This document shows, one piece after another, positions 55,927 to 64,000 of a stretch of DNA of 64,000 bases; position 1 is the stretch's first letter, and the number at the start of each line of letters is the position of its first letter. The stretch covers positions 104,969 through 168,968 of the forward strand of contig DYFK01000001.1 in assembly GCA_020725265.1 (NCBI GenBank), given 5' to 3'. Origin of the DNA: Hydrogenophilus sp. Its GTDB lineage: Bacteria; Pseudomonadota; Gammaproteobacteria; Burkholderiales; Thiobacillaceae. The notes below the pieces were generated by a model, which had not been told where the DNA came from, did not search any database, and saw only the letters and a list, made by a program, of their open reading frames with translations. The translations under genes and the position numbers were made by a program.

Positions 55927-57144
55927 CTACAAGTCCAGCAGACTGATCCAGTGCACCACCGGCACGCCGCTGGCGGCGGCGAGATGGCTCTGGCAGCCGA
56001 TGTTGGCGGTGGCGATGAGTTCCGGGCCACGCGCGGTGAGATGCGCGAGCTTGCGTTCGCGCAGGCGCCCGGCCAGTTCCGGCTGCGACAGGGAATAGGT
56101 GCCGGCCGAGCCGCAGCACAGGTGCGCCTCGGCCACCGCCAGCAGTTCGTGGCCGAGGCCGGCAAGGATGGTTTCGATCACGCCGCGCACCCGCTGGCCG
56201 TGTTGCAGGCTGCACGGCGGGTGGAAGGCAACCCGACGCGCCGGGCCGGCGCGCAGACCGGAAAGATCCTCGCGCGCGAGGATCTCGCCGAGGTCGCGGG
56301 TCAGCGCCGACACGCGCGCGGCTTTTTCCGCGTAGGCGAGGTCGTCGCGCAGGTGGTGGCCGTAGTCCTTGACCAGACTGCCGCAGCCGCTGGCGGTCAT
56401 GACGATGGCCTCCACGCCGGCCTCGACATGCGGCCACCAGGCGTCGATGTTGCGGCGCATGGCCGCGCGCGCCGCTTCCGGCGCGGCGAGGTGCTGGTCG
56501 ATGGCGCCGCAGCACCCGGCGCCGGGCGCGGCGAACAACTCGATGCCCAGCCGCGCCAGCACGCGCGTCGCGGCGGCATTGGTTTCCGGCGCCAGCGCCG
56601 GCTGCACGCAACCTTCCAGCACCAGCATGCGGCGGCCATCTCCATCGGCACGGGTGGCGGCCGCTCGGGAAAGCGGCGAGACGGGGGGCGGGATGTGCTC
56701 GCGCAACACCGCCGGCAGCGCGCCGCGCACGCCCTGTCCCAGTTTCAACAACGGCGTGAACACGGCCGGCGTGGTCAGCGTCCGCCGCAGCCCGGCGCGC
56801 AGCAGGCGTTCGGGGAGTGGTCGCGGGCTGAGTTTCTCCATCACTTCGCGGCCGATGTCGATCAGGCGGCCGTATTGCACGCCGGACGGGCAGGTGGTCT
56901 CGCAATTACGGCAGGTCAGGCAGCGGTCGAGATGCCGCCGGGTGACGTCGCCGGCCGGCTGGCCCTCCAGCATCTGCTTGATCAGATAGATGCGGCCGCG
57001 CGGGCCGTCCAGCTCGTCGCCGAGCAGTTGATAGGTGGGACAGGTGGCGTTGCAGAAGCCGCAATGCACGCAGCTCCTGAGGATGGCCTCGGCCTCCTCG
57101 CCTTGCGGCGAGGCGCGCAGGAAATCGGCGAGCCGGGTCTGCAT
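55927..57144 (-). CDS. glcF: Glycolate oxidase iron-sulfur subunit GlcF
   Basis: [59 protein letters not shown]; two CCG domains. Confidence 0.95.
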   Translation of the reverse strand: MQTRLADFLRASPQGEEAEAILRSCVHCGFCNATCPTYQLLGDELDGPRGRIYLIKQMLEGQPAGDVTRRHLDRCLTCRNCETTCPSGVQYGRLIDIGREVMEKLSPRPLPERLLRAGLRRTLTTPAVFTPLLKLGQGVRGALPAVLREHIPPPVSPLSRAAATRADGDGRRMLVLEGCVQPALAPETNAAATRVLARLGIELFAAPGAGCCGAIDQHLAAPEAARAAMRRNIDAWWPHVEAGVEAIVMTASGCGSLVKDYGHHLRDDLAYAEKAARVSALTRDLGEILAREDLSGLRAGPARRVAFHPPCSLQHGQRVRGVIETILAGLGHELLAVAEAHLCCGSAGTYSLSQPELAGRLRERKLAHLTARGPELIATANIGCQSHLAAASGVPVVHWISLLDL

Positions 57145-58187
57145 CAGAGCCCCTCGTACAGACGGCCGGGATTGAACAGGCCATGCGGGTCGAGCGCCTG
57201 TTTCACGCGTCGGTGCAGGGCCAGCAGCGTCGGCGCCAGCGGCGGGAAGATCGCGCCGGCGCCGTCGTGGTTGCGGAACAGCGTGGCGTGGCCGCCCAGC
57301 GCGGCGACCCGTCGGCGCAGCGTATCAGCCGCCAGATCGCTGACCAGCCAGCGCTGCGCGCCGCCCCACTCGCTGAGTTGCTCGCCGGGCAGACTCAAGG
57401 CCGGCGCCGCCGGCGGCAGGCTGACGCGCCAGAGCGGGCGGGGATCCTGGAAGAAGGCCAGGGTCTGCTCGCGCGCGGCGCGCCAGATCGCGTCGTCACC
57501 GGGCTCGCCGCCCAGCGCCTGGCGCGCCGCGCGCACGCCCTGCGTGCTGCCGGACAGGCGGACATGCAGGCGGCCGGCGTGAACCAGGGTGGCGGACAGC
57601 GGCAACGGCCGGCGCCCCCATTCGACCAGGCGCGTGGCGGCGGCTTCGGCGTCGAGCGCGAAGTCCAGGGTGATTTCCTCGGCCGGGCGGGGCAACACCT
57701 TTAGCGAAACCTCCAGCAACACGCCCAGCGTGCCGAGCGCGCCGACCATCAGACGGGAAAGGTCGTAGCCGGCGACGTTTTTCATGACCTGGCCACCCAG
57801 GCGCAGCACTTCGCCGCGCCCGTTGAGCAGCTTCACGCCCAGCACGGCGTCGCGCGCGGAGCCCCCCCAGGGACGGCGCGGACCGGACAGGCCGGCGGCG
57901 ACCATGCCGCCGAGCGTGGACCGCGCGGAGAAATGCGGCGGCTCGAACGGCAACATCTGGCCGTTGTCCGCGAGCAGCGCCTCGATCTCGGCGAGCGGCG
58001 TGCCGGCGCGCGCGGTGATCACCAGTTCGGAAGGTTCATAGGCGATGACGCCGCGATGCGCGCTCAGGTCGAGCGCCTCGCCATCGCAACGGCGGCCATA
58101 AAAGGCCTTGCCGCCGCCACCCTGGATGCGCAGGCGCGTGCCGTCGGCGATGGCCTGGCGGACGCGCTCGATCAATACATCTTCCAT
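57144..58187 (-). CDS. glcE: Glycolate oxidase FAD-binding subunit GlcE
   Basis: RLRIQGGGGKAFYGRRCDGEALDLSAHRGVIAYEPSELVITARAGTPLAEIEALLADNGQMLPFEPPHF...GGMVAAGLSGPRRPWGGSARDAVLG. Confidence 0.93.
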   Translation of the reverse strand: MEDVLIERVRQAIADGTRLRIQGGGGKAFYGRRCDGEALDLSAHRGVIAYEPSELVITARAGTPLAEIEALLADNGQMLPFEPPHFSARSTLGGMVAAGLSGPRRPWGGSARDAVLGVKLLNGRGEVLRLGGQVMKNVAGYDLSRLMVGALGTLGVLLEVSLKVLPRPAEEITLDFALDAEAAATRLVEWGRRPLPLSATLVHAGRLHVRLSGSTQGVRAARQALGGEPGDDAIWRAAREQTLAFFQDPRPLWRVSLPPAAPALSLPGEQLSEWGGAQRWLVSDLAADTLRRRVAALGGHATLFRNHDGAGAIFPPLAPTLLALHRRVKQALDPHGLFNPGRLYEGL

Positions 58188-58192
58188 GGCGT

Positions 58193-59656
58193 TCAGAACC
58201 TCGGCAGTTCGGGAAACGGCAGTTCGCCGCCATGCACGCGCATGCGCCCCAGTTCCGCGCAACGGTGCAGGGTCGGCACCGCCTTGCCCGGATTGAGCAG
58301 GCCGTCCGGATCGAAGGCGGCCTTGATGGCGTGGAACTGCGCGAGTTCCGCGGGCGTGAACTGGCTGCAACTGGCGTCGAGCTTTTCCACGCCGATGCCG
58401 TGCTCGCCGGTGACGGTGCCGCCGACTTCCACGCACAGCTTGAGGATGTCGGTGCCGAAGTCTTCCGCCCGTTGCAGCTCGCCCTCCCGGTTGGCGTCGA
58501 ACAGGATCAACGGGTGCAGGTTGCCATCGCCGGCATGGAAGACGTTGGCGACGCGCAGGCGGTATTGCGTGGACAGCTCGGCGATGCGCTTCAGCACGAA
58601 GGCCAGTTGGCTGCGCGGAATGGTGCCGTCCATGCAGTAATAGTCCGGGCTGATGCGGCCGACGGCGGGAAAGGCGCCCTTGCGCCCGGCCCAGAACTTC
58701 ATGCGCCGCGCCTCGTCCTCGGCGGTGCGCACCGCGCTGGCGCCGGCTTCGACCAGCACTTCGCGCACCGCCATGATCTGTTCGGACACCTCGGCGTTGG
58801 CGCCGTCCAGTTCGCACAGCAGGATGGCGGCGGCGTCCACCGGATAGCCGGCATGCACGAAATCCTCGGCGGCGCGGATCGACAGGTTGTCCATCATCTC
58901 CAGCCCGGCGGGCAGGATGCCGGCGCCGATCACCGCCGCCACCGCCGCTCCGGCCGCCTCGACGCTGTCGAACGCGGCCAGCACCACCTGCGCGCGTTCC
59001 GGCCTGACCAGCAGGCGCACGGCGACCTCGACGACGATGCCGAGCAGGCCTTCCGAGCCGGTCATCAACGCCAGCAGGTCGTAGCCGGGCGCGTCGAGGG
59101 CACCTGGCCGGGCGCAATCGCCGAGTTCGAGCAGTTCGCCGTCCAGGGTCAGCACCTTCAGCGCCAGCAGGTTGTGCACGGTGAGGCCGTACTTCAGGCA
59201 ATGCACGCCACCGGAGTTCTCGGCGACGTTGCCGCCGATCGAGCAGGCGATCTGCGAGGAGGGATCGGGCGCGTAATACAGGCCGTAGGGCGCCGCCGCC
59301 TCGGAAATGGCCAGGTTGCGCACGCCCGGCTGCACGCGCGCGACGCGGTTGTCGGGGTCGACTTCAAGGATGCGGTTGAAGCGCGCCAGCGACAGGATCA
59401 CGCCATCGGCCAACGGCAGCGCGCCACCGGACAGGCCGGTGCCGGCGCCGCGCGCCACCACCGGCACGCGATGCGCGCGACAGGCGCGCAATACCGCCTG
59501 GGCCTGTTCCAGGGTTTCCGGCAGGCAGACCGCGAGCGGCACCTGGCGATAGGCCGAGAGACCGTCGCACTCGTAGGGGCGCAGCGCTTCCGCTTCGATC
59601 AGCAGCGCGCTGGCCGGCAGCGCGGCGCGCAGATCGGCGAGGAAGGCGGGGGTCAT
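58193..59656 (-). CDS. glcD: Glycolate oxidase subunit GlcD
   Basis: VPVVARGAGTGLSGGALPLADGVILSLARFNRILEVDPDNRVARVQPGVRNLAISEAAAPYGLYYAPDPSSQIACSIGGNVAENSGGVHCLKYG. Confidence 0.96.
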   Translation of the reverse strand: MTPAFLADLRAALPASALLIEAEALRPYECDGLSAYRQVPLAVCLPETLEQAQAVLRACRAHRVPVVARGAGTGLSGGALPLADGVILSLARFNRILEVDPDNRVARVQPGVRNLAISEAAAPYGLYYAPDPSSQIACSIGGNVAENSGGVHCLKYGLTVHNLLALKVLTLDGELLELGDCARPGALDAPGYDLLALMTGSEGLLGIVVEVAVRLLVRPERAQVVLAAFDSVEAAGAAVAAVIGAGILPAGLEMMDNLSIRAAEDFVHAGYPVDAAAILLCELDGANAEVSEQIMAVREVLVEAGASAVRTAEDEARRMKFWAGRKGAFPAVGRISPDYYCMDGTIPRSQLAFVLKRIAELSTQYRLRVANVFHAGDGNLHPLILFDANREGELQRAEDFGTDILKLCVEVGGTVTGEHGIGVEKLDASCSQFTPAELAQFHAIKAAFDPDGLLNPGKAVPTLHRCAELGRMRVHGGELPFPELPRF

Positions 59657-59664
59657 GCCCGGGA

Positions 59665-60981
59665 TTATGCCGAAAGCCGCCAGCAGACCGTGGTCAAGGC
59701 GTCGTCGTCACCGACGTTGCCGGGGAAGATCACCACCGGCAAGCCGGGAAAGCGCGGGTGGTCGTCCGGGCAGCGCACCACCGAGCAGCCCGGCAGGATC
59801 TGCCCGAGCACGCGCGCGGCGCGCAGCGCCAGGCCGTCGGAAAGCACGTCGTTGGAGGTGATGCCGCCCTTGCTGACGAGGAAACCCAGGCTTGCCGGCA
59901 GGCCGCGCACCACGTCCATCAGGAATGCCGACACCGTCTCGCCGAAGGCCAGACGGGTAGCCGCATCGTCGAACCGGCGCTCACCCCGGCTGGTGTAGAT
60001 CACGACGATCCGACCCAGTTCGTGAGCGGTGGCCGCGCGCGCCAGGATCGTCGCCAGCAGTCCGGCGCGATCGCTGGAGATCCGGTCGACTTCCACTTCC
60101 AGCGCCTCCACGCCATCCTGCGCCAGCAGCTTCGCCAGTTGCGTGGTGGTCTTTCTTACGTGCGAGCCGACAATCACCGCGCCGGGCCGGCCGTCGCGCG
60201 TGAAGGCGCGCATCCCCGCCGCGGCCACCGGCTGCGGTGGCAGCCTGGCCAGCGCGGTGAGCAGGCTGGCGGCGGAACGGAACAGGAAGCGCTTGCCGCG
60301 CGCGGCGGCGGCGCGCACCTGATCGGCGAAGCGGTTCATGTCGTCCTGGGTTTCCGCGTCCACCGCCACGCACCGATTGCTGGCCAGCGCGTCCAGACGC
60401 GCGGACAGGTCGCCGCGCACGTCGGCCAGCGAAAAGCGCTCGACCTCGGCGGCGCGGATGCGGCCCACGGTCTTCTCCTCGACGTAATCCGGCAGGAAGC
60501 TGTGGCGATAGCCGAACACCGAATCGCGCGCGAATTCGGTTTCCGCCACCGGCGTCGGCGTGCCGTCGACCATCAGGTAATGGATGCCGTCGCGCGTGAA
60601 GCGGCCGCCCTCGAAGAACGCCGGGGTCAGGAAATGCGCGTCGAACGGGCCGAGTTCCTCGGCCATGACGTCGGTTTCCACCGGGTAGTGGCCGCGCAAC
60701 GTGGAATCCGAACGGCTGACAAAGATCGGGTTGAAGGCGCGGCCTTGCGCCGCCAGGTCGGCCAGGGCTTGTTTGAGGTTGTGGCAAACCTCGCGGGTCA
60801 CGGTGACCGCGCGCGCCGCGTCCATTCCGCGTGTGTTGGTCAGCACGAAGAACAATGGCGCGGCGTCGAGCAGCGCGGCGCGCAGGGTGGCGGGGTCCCA
60901 GCGGGTCAGCAGCAGGCAGGAATGCACCGTCTGCGAGCCGGTGGGGTCGTCGTCGAGGACGATGATCTTGGTGTCGGTCAT
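59665..60981 (-). CDS. DUF1537 four-carbon acid sugar kinase family protein
   Basis: IIVLDDDPTGSQTVHSC; FVSRSDSTLRGHYPVETDVMAEELG; AVIVGSHVRKTTTQLAKLL; FLVSKGGITSNDVLSDGL. Confidence 0.9.
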   Translation of the reverse strand: MTDTKIIVLDDDPTGSQTVHSCLLLTRWDPATLRAALLDAAPLFFVLTNTRGMDAARAVTVTREVCHNLKQALADLAAQGRAFNPIFVSRSDSTLRGHYPVETDVMAEELGPFDAHFLTPAFFEGGRFTRDGIHYLMVDGTPTPVAETEFARDSVFGYRHSFLPDYVEEKTVGRIRAAEVERFSLADVRGDLSARLDALASNRCVAVDAETQDDMNRFADQVRAAAARGKRFLFRSAASLLTALARLPPQPVAAAGMRAFTRDGRPGAVIVGSHVRKTTTQLAKLLAQDGVEALEVEVDRISSDRAGLLATILARAATAHELGRIVVIYTSRGERRFDDAATRLAFGETVSAFLMDVVRGLPASLGFLVSKGGITSNDVLSDGLALRAARVLGQILPGCSVVRCPDDHPRFPGLPVVIFPGNVGDDDALTTVCWRLSA

Positions 60982-61027
60982 GTCGGTGTGCGGACGTGAA
61001 TTCGGGAAGGGGGCATGCAACCGCCCG

Positions 61028-61062
61028 CTCCCCCGGCCCCTCCCACGCTCGCGGGGGAGGGG
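61028..61062. repeat. Intergenic GC-rich imperfect inverted repeat (dispersed-repeat-like)
   Basis: tcccccggcccctcccacgctcgcgggggaggggag between the transketolase-like and DUF1537 genes. Confidence 0.45.
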
Positions 61063-61072
61063 AGCAGGGCCG

Positions 61073-63286
61073 TCAGGCCAGCAACGCCATTGCCCGCGCC
61101 GCCATCGCTTCGCCGGTGAGGCCGTTGAAGGCCATGATCTCGCCCGGGCTGGCGGTGGTTTCGCCGCGTTTCCAGGCCATCACGTCGCGGCGCGCGGCGC
61201 GGGTGCGCAGCAGGATGGGTTCGAGCGGGCCGGCCGGACCGCCGGAGACGCCGATCAGCGCGTCCGCGTCGAACAGCGCGTTGAAATGGTCGTCGTCCAT
61301 GAACGCGTTGTCCGGTTCCGATACGGTATCCCAGGCGACATCCGTCGGGCGGTACAGGCGGCGCGGGTTGGCGGCGCTGACGATGCGCACCCGGAAGCCG
61401 GCGGCTTCCAGTCGATCCTTGGCCTCGAACACCGGCAGCAGCACCATGTCGCCGGTGACCGCGAACACCACGGTCTTGCCGCCAGCGGCGGACTCGTACA
61501 GCGTCACCGCGCCGCGCTCGATGCCCTCGCGCGCCTGATCCAGCGTGGTGTACACCGGTAGCGGCGACTTCGATGCGATGATCGCGATGCCCTTGTTGTG
61601 CGTGTCCAGCGCCCACTCGTAGGCGACCTGGATCTGGTTGGCGTCGCACGGGAACAGTGGATAGACGTTGCCGTTGCGCATCTGCGCGGCGAAGTAGTTC
61701 TCGATCTCCGGCCGTTGGTGGGTCCATCCGTTGCGGCCCTGTTCCAGCGCGCCGGCGGTGAACATGCAGACGAAGGACGGCGTCTTGCGGCGCAGTTCGG
61801 CCATGGCCTGGGTCACGGTCTGCACGATCGGCCAGCCGTTGATCGCGAAACTCTCGTACGACAGCCACAGCGAACGGCCGCCGAACAGCGCCAGGCCGGC
61901 GGCGAGACCGGCGCAGGCATCCTCGTTGAGCGGCTCGTAGACCTGGCCGGTCGGGCCCTGGTGGTACAGGCCGTCCTCCACCGGATGGCGGATCTTCAGC
62001 GCGACGTTGATGTTGGCCATGGCGCTGGCCTCGTTGCCGTCGGCGTTGGTCACCACGAAACGCGGATCGTGCTGACCGACGAAGGCCGCCAGCGCGCCGA
62101 AGGCGGTGGCCGGCACCTGCTTGTCGCCGGGCGTGAAGGTGTTGATCGGCAGCGCGGGCAGCGGCGCCGGTGCCGGCGCGCGCTCGGTGACCACGGTCCT
62201 GGCGGCCGGACCGCCGCCGGCGCGCCGGAAATTCTCGCGCACCACGCGCCAGGCCTCCGGATTCAGCGCGCGCCGCTGGAGACCGTCGACGATGTGCTCG
62301 GCATCCAGGGTATCGGCCGGATACAGGTTGTGCGCCTTGGCGCCCAGTTTGTGCACGCCGGCGCCCTTGAGCTGCTTGACGATCAGCACCGTGCGCCGAC
62401 CGCCGAGCGCGCTCTTCGCCGCCTGATCGGCGGCCCGCAGCACGGCGGCGACGAAATCGAGCCGGCGTTCGAAGGAAAAGCGCGTGCTGTCGACGTAGGC
62501 GCCGACCTGGTTCTGGTCGTCGAACTGGCGGGCATCGACCAGGAACACGCTGTCGAAGCCATGCCCCTTCCAGTAGGCGGTCATCTCATCGTTGCTCCAG
62601 GTCGCGCACATGGCGTGGTGTTCCTGGCTGTAGCCGTTCCAGACCAGCACCGGCAGGTAGTTGGTCGCCGCCGGATAGGCGGTGTTGAAGTGCATCATCG
62701 AATTCAGCACATAGGGTTCGCCCATGCCGCCATCACCGATGGTCACCGGGAACAGCGTGCCCGGATGCAGCAGCGCGCCGGCCATGGCGAAATGCTGGCC
62801 CTGGCCGAGCGGGCCGGCCGGCGCCAGCAGACCGGGAATGGCGCCGGACAGATGGCCGAGCAGGCCGTGCCGCTCGCGGAAACGCTCACGCATGTCCTGA
62901 ACCGTGCGGATGCCCATTTCCTCCAGCGAGGTATCCAGGAACATCGCCGAATAGAAGCCCGGCGCGTGATGGCCGACCTCGGTGACGATGTTGGTGTGTC
63001 CGAGCATGACCAGCGCCGCGTAGGCCTCGGCGCTGGAGGCGAAGCCACCCGGATGGCCGGAGGCCTTGGCGCCGCAGACTTGCAGGGTCAGATAACGCAA
63101 CGCATCGGCGGCCAGCAGGGTCTGGTAAGCGGCGGCGGGCGCGCGCGCGTCGGCGACCCCGGCGGCGCCCTCGACGATCGCCGGCTCGGCGGCATGCTCG
63201 GCGAATCCCGGCCAGGCCGGGCCGTAATACTGGATGCCCTCGCAAAAGGCGGGCGCGAGTTGCTCGGGTTGGGTGCTGGGGGTCAT
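61073..63286 (-). CDS. Thiamine-diphosphate transketolase/phosphoketolase-like enzyme (often annotated xylulose-5-phosphate 3-epimerase/phosphoketolase)
   Basis: VCGAKASGHPGGFASSAEAYAALVMLGHTNIV; GPLGQGQHFAMAGALLHPGTLFPVTIGDGGMGEPYVLNSMMHFN; ThDP-binding GDGGMGE...N; TPP-enzyme pyrimidine-domain region EDACAGLAAGLALFGGRSLWLSYESF. Confidence 0.8.
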   Translation of the reverse strand: MTPSTQPEQLAPAFCEGIQYYGPAWPGFAEHAAEPAIVEGAAGVADARAPAAAYQTLLAADALRYLTLQVCGAKASGHPGGFASSAEAYAALVMLGHTNIVTEVGHHAPGFYSAMFLDTSLEEMGIRTVQDMRERFRERHGLLGHLSGAIPGLLAPAGPLGQGQHFAMAGALLHPGTLFPVTIGDGGMGEPYVLNSMMHFNTAYPAATNYLPVLVWNGYSQEHHAMCATWSNDEMTAYWKGHGFDSVFLVDARQFDDQNQVGAYVDSTRFSFERRLDFVAAVLRAADQAAKSALGGRRTVLIVKQLKGAGVHKLGAKAHNLYPADTLDAEHIVDGLQRRALNPEAWRVVRENFRRAGGGPAARTVVTERAPAPAPLPALPINTFTPGDKQVPATAFGALAAFVGQHDPRFVVTNADGNEASAMANINVALKIRHPVEDGLYHQGPTGQVYEPLNEDACAGLAAGLALFGGRSLWLSYESFAINGWPIVQTVTQAMAELRRKTPSFVCMFTAGALEQGRNGWTHQRPEIENYFAAQMRNGNVYPLFPCDANQIQVAYEWALDTHNKGIAIIASKSPLPVYTTLDQAREGIERGAVTLYESAAGGKTVVFAVTGDMVLLPVFEAKDRLEAAGFRVRIVSAANPRRLYRPTDVAWDTVSEPDNAFMDDDHFNALFDADALIGVSGGPAGPLEPILLRTRAARRDVMAWKRGETTASPGEIMAFNGLTGEAMAARAMALLA

Positions 63287-63375
63287 GGTCGGCTCCGTGG
63301 TCTGAATGGCGATGGCGATAATCTACTGAATCAGTCAACTTTTCACAATGCAGATGTTGTTTCATAATGTGGAAC

Positions 63376-64000
63376 ATGACGGAACCCAAAACCTCCCCCA
63401 TCCAGGTCATCGACCGCATGGCCGCGCTGTTCGACGCGCTCGCCAGCGAAGGCGACGGCGCCTCCCTGAAAGTGCTGGCGGCGGAAACCGGCCTGCATCC
63501 CTCCACCGCCTTCCGCATCCTGGCCGCGCTGGCCGTGCACGATCTGATCGCGCGCGACGAGGCCGGCCACTACCGGCTCGGCCCACGCCTGCTCGGCCTG
63601 GCGGCCCGGGTGCGCGCCGGGCTGGACGTGCGCGCGCTCGCGCGTCCGGAGATGGAATGGCTGCGTGATCAGGTCGGCGAAACCGTCAACCTGACCGTGC
63701 GTCAGGGCGACGAGGTGGTGTACGTGGAACGGGTCACACCCAACCGGATGATGCGGGTCGAGCAGGTCATCGGCAGCCGCGCGCCGCTGCACGTCACCGC
63801 CGTCGGCAAGCTGATGCTGGGCGAGGCCGGCCCGGCCGAGATCGAGCAATATGCCCGACGCACCGGCCTGCCCGCCTACACCGTCAACACCCGCGCCGGC
63901 ATCGCGCCGCTGCGCGCCGACATCGAGTCCTGCCTGGCGCGCGGCTACGCGTTGGACGACGAGGAAGCGGAACTGGGTGTCGGCTGCATCGGCGCGCTGG
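63376..64000 (+). CDS. IclR-family transcriptional regulator (C-terminus cut by window end)
   Basis: SPIQVIDRMAALFDALASEGDGASLKVLAAETGLHPSTAFRILAALAVHDLIARDEAGHYRLGPRLLGLAARV; divergent from the glc/DUF1537 operon; no stop before the window edge. Confidence 0.93.
   Translation, partial: MTEPKTSPIQVIDRMAALFDALASEGDGASLKVLAAETGLHPSTAFRILAALAVHDLIARDEAGHYRLGPRLLGLAARVRAGLDVRALARPEMEWLRDQVGETVNLTVRQGDEVVYVERVTPNRMMRVEQVIGSRAPLHVTAVGKLMLGEAGPAEIEQYARRTGLPAYTVNTRAGIAPLRADIESCLARGYALDDEEAELGVGCIGAL

Noticed and set aside
1-64000. CRISPR arrays, tRNA/rRNA genes, prophage, insertion sequences, toxin-antitoxin or known anti-phage defence genes
   Set aside because: No regularly spaced repeats, no tRNA-like GTTCRANNC signatures noticed, no transposase, integrase other than XerC, or phage structural proteins recognised. 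XerC is in its housekeeping dapF-DUF484 context.

Overview
This 64 kb window is a high-GC proteobacterial chromosome segment. The gene neighbourhoods (dapF-DUF484-xerC, radC-rpmB-rpmG, a CNP1-like protein) look betaproteobacterial, but I cannot name the genus. It has four parts. (1) From 1 to 38.4 kb there is a large surface-polysaccharide / glycosylation locus. It holds GDP-D-rhamnose and GDP-perosamine sugar genes (gmd, rmd, per-like aminotransferase plus NeuD/PglD acetyltransferase), many GT4/GT2 glycosyltransferases, two ABC-2 permeases, two Wzt-type ATPases (one with a C-terminal carbohydrate-recognition-like extension), a pyruvyl transferase, methyltransferases, coiled-coil proteins, two tandem TPR-GT41 proteins, and a TMTC-like membrane-TPR protein coupled to a GT4::GT2 fusion and DUF2304. 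It is interrupted at about 14.3-17.1 kb by a cobalamin riboswitch/btuB/DUF6580-like B12 island. (2) From 38.7 to 45.7 kb there are secreted proteins: a PpiC foldase, a Cys-repeat surface protein, an S-layer-like abundant protein and a lytic transglycosylase. (3) From 45.7 to 55.9 kb there are housekeeping genes: xerC, DUF484, dapF, a plsC-cdsA-CDP-alcohol transferase operon, an RsmB-type methylase, mscS, rpmG/rpmB and radC. (4) From 55.9 to 64 kb there is a glcDEF / DUF1537 kinase / phosphoketolase-like operon divergent from an IclR regulator. The best candidates for something undescribed are a split chain-capping/molecular-ruler module next to the CBM-type Wzt (30.2-33.9 kb), and a TMTC-like GT-C + GT4::GT2 fusion + DUF2304 module (17.1-21.3 kb). 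Functional assignments come from reading translations and recalling family motifs; no database search was run.
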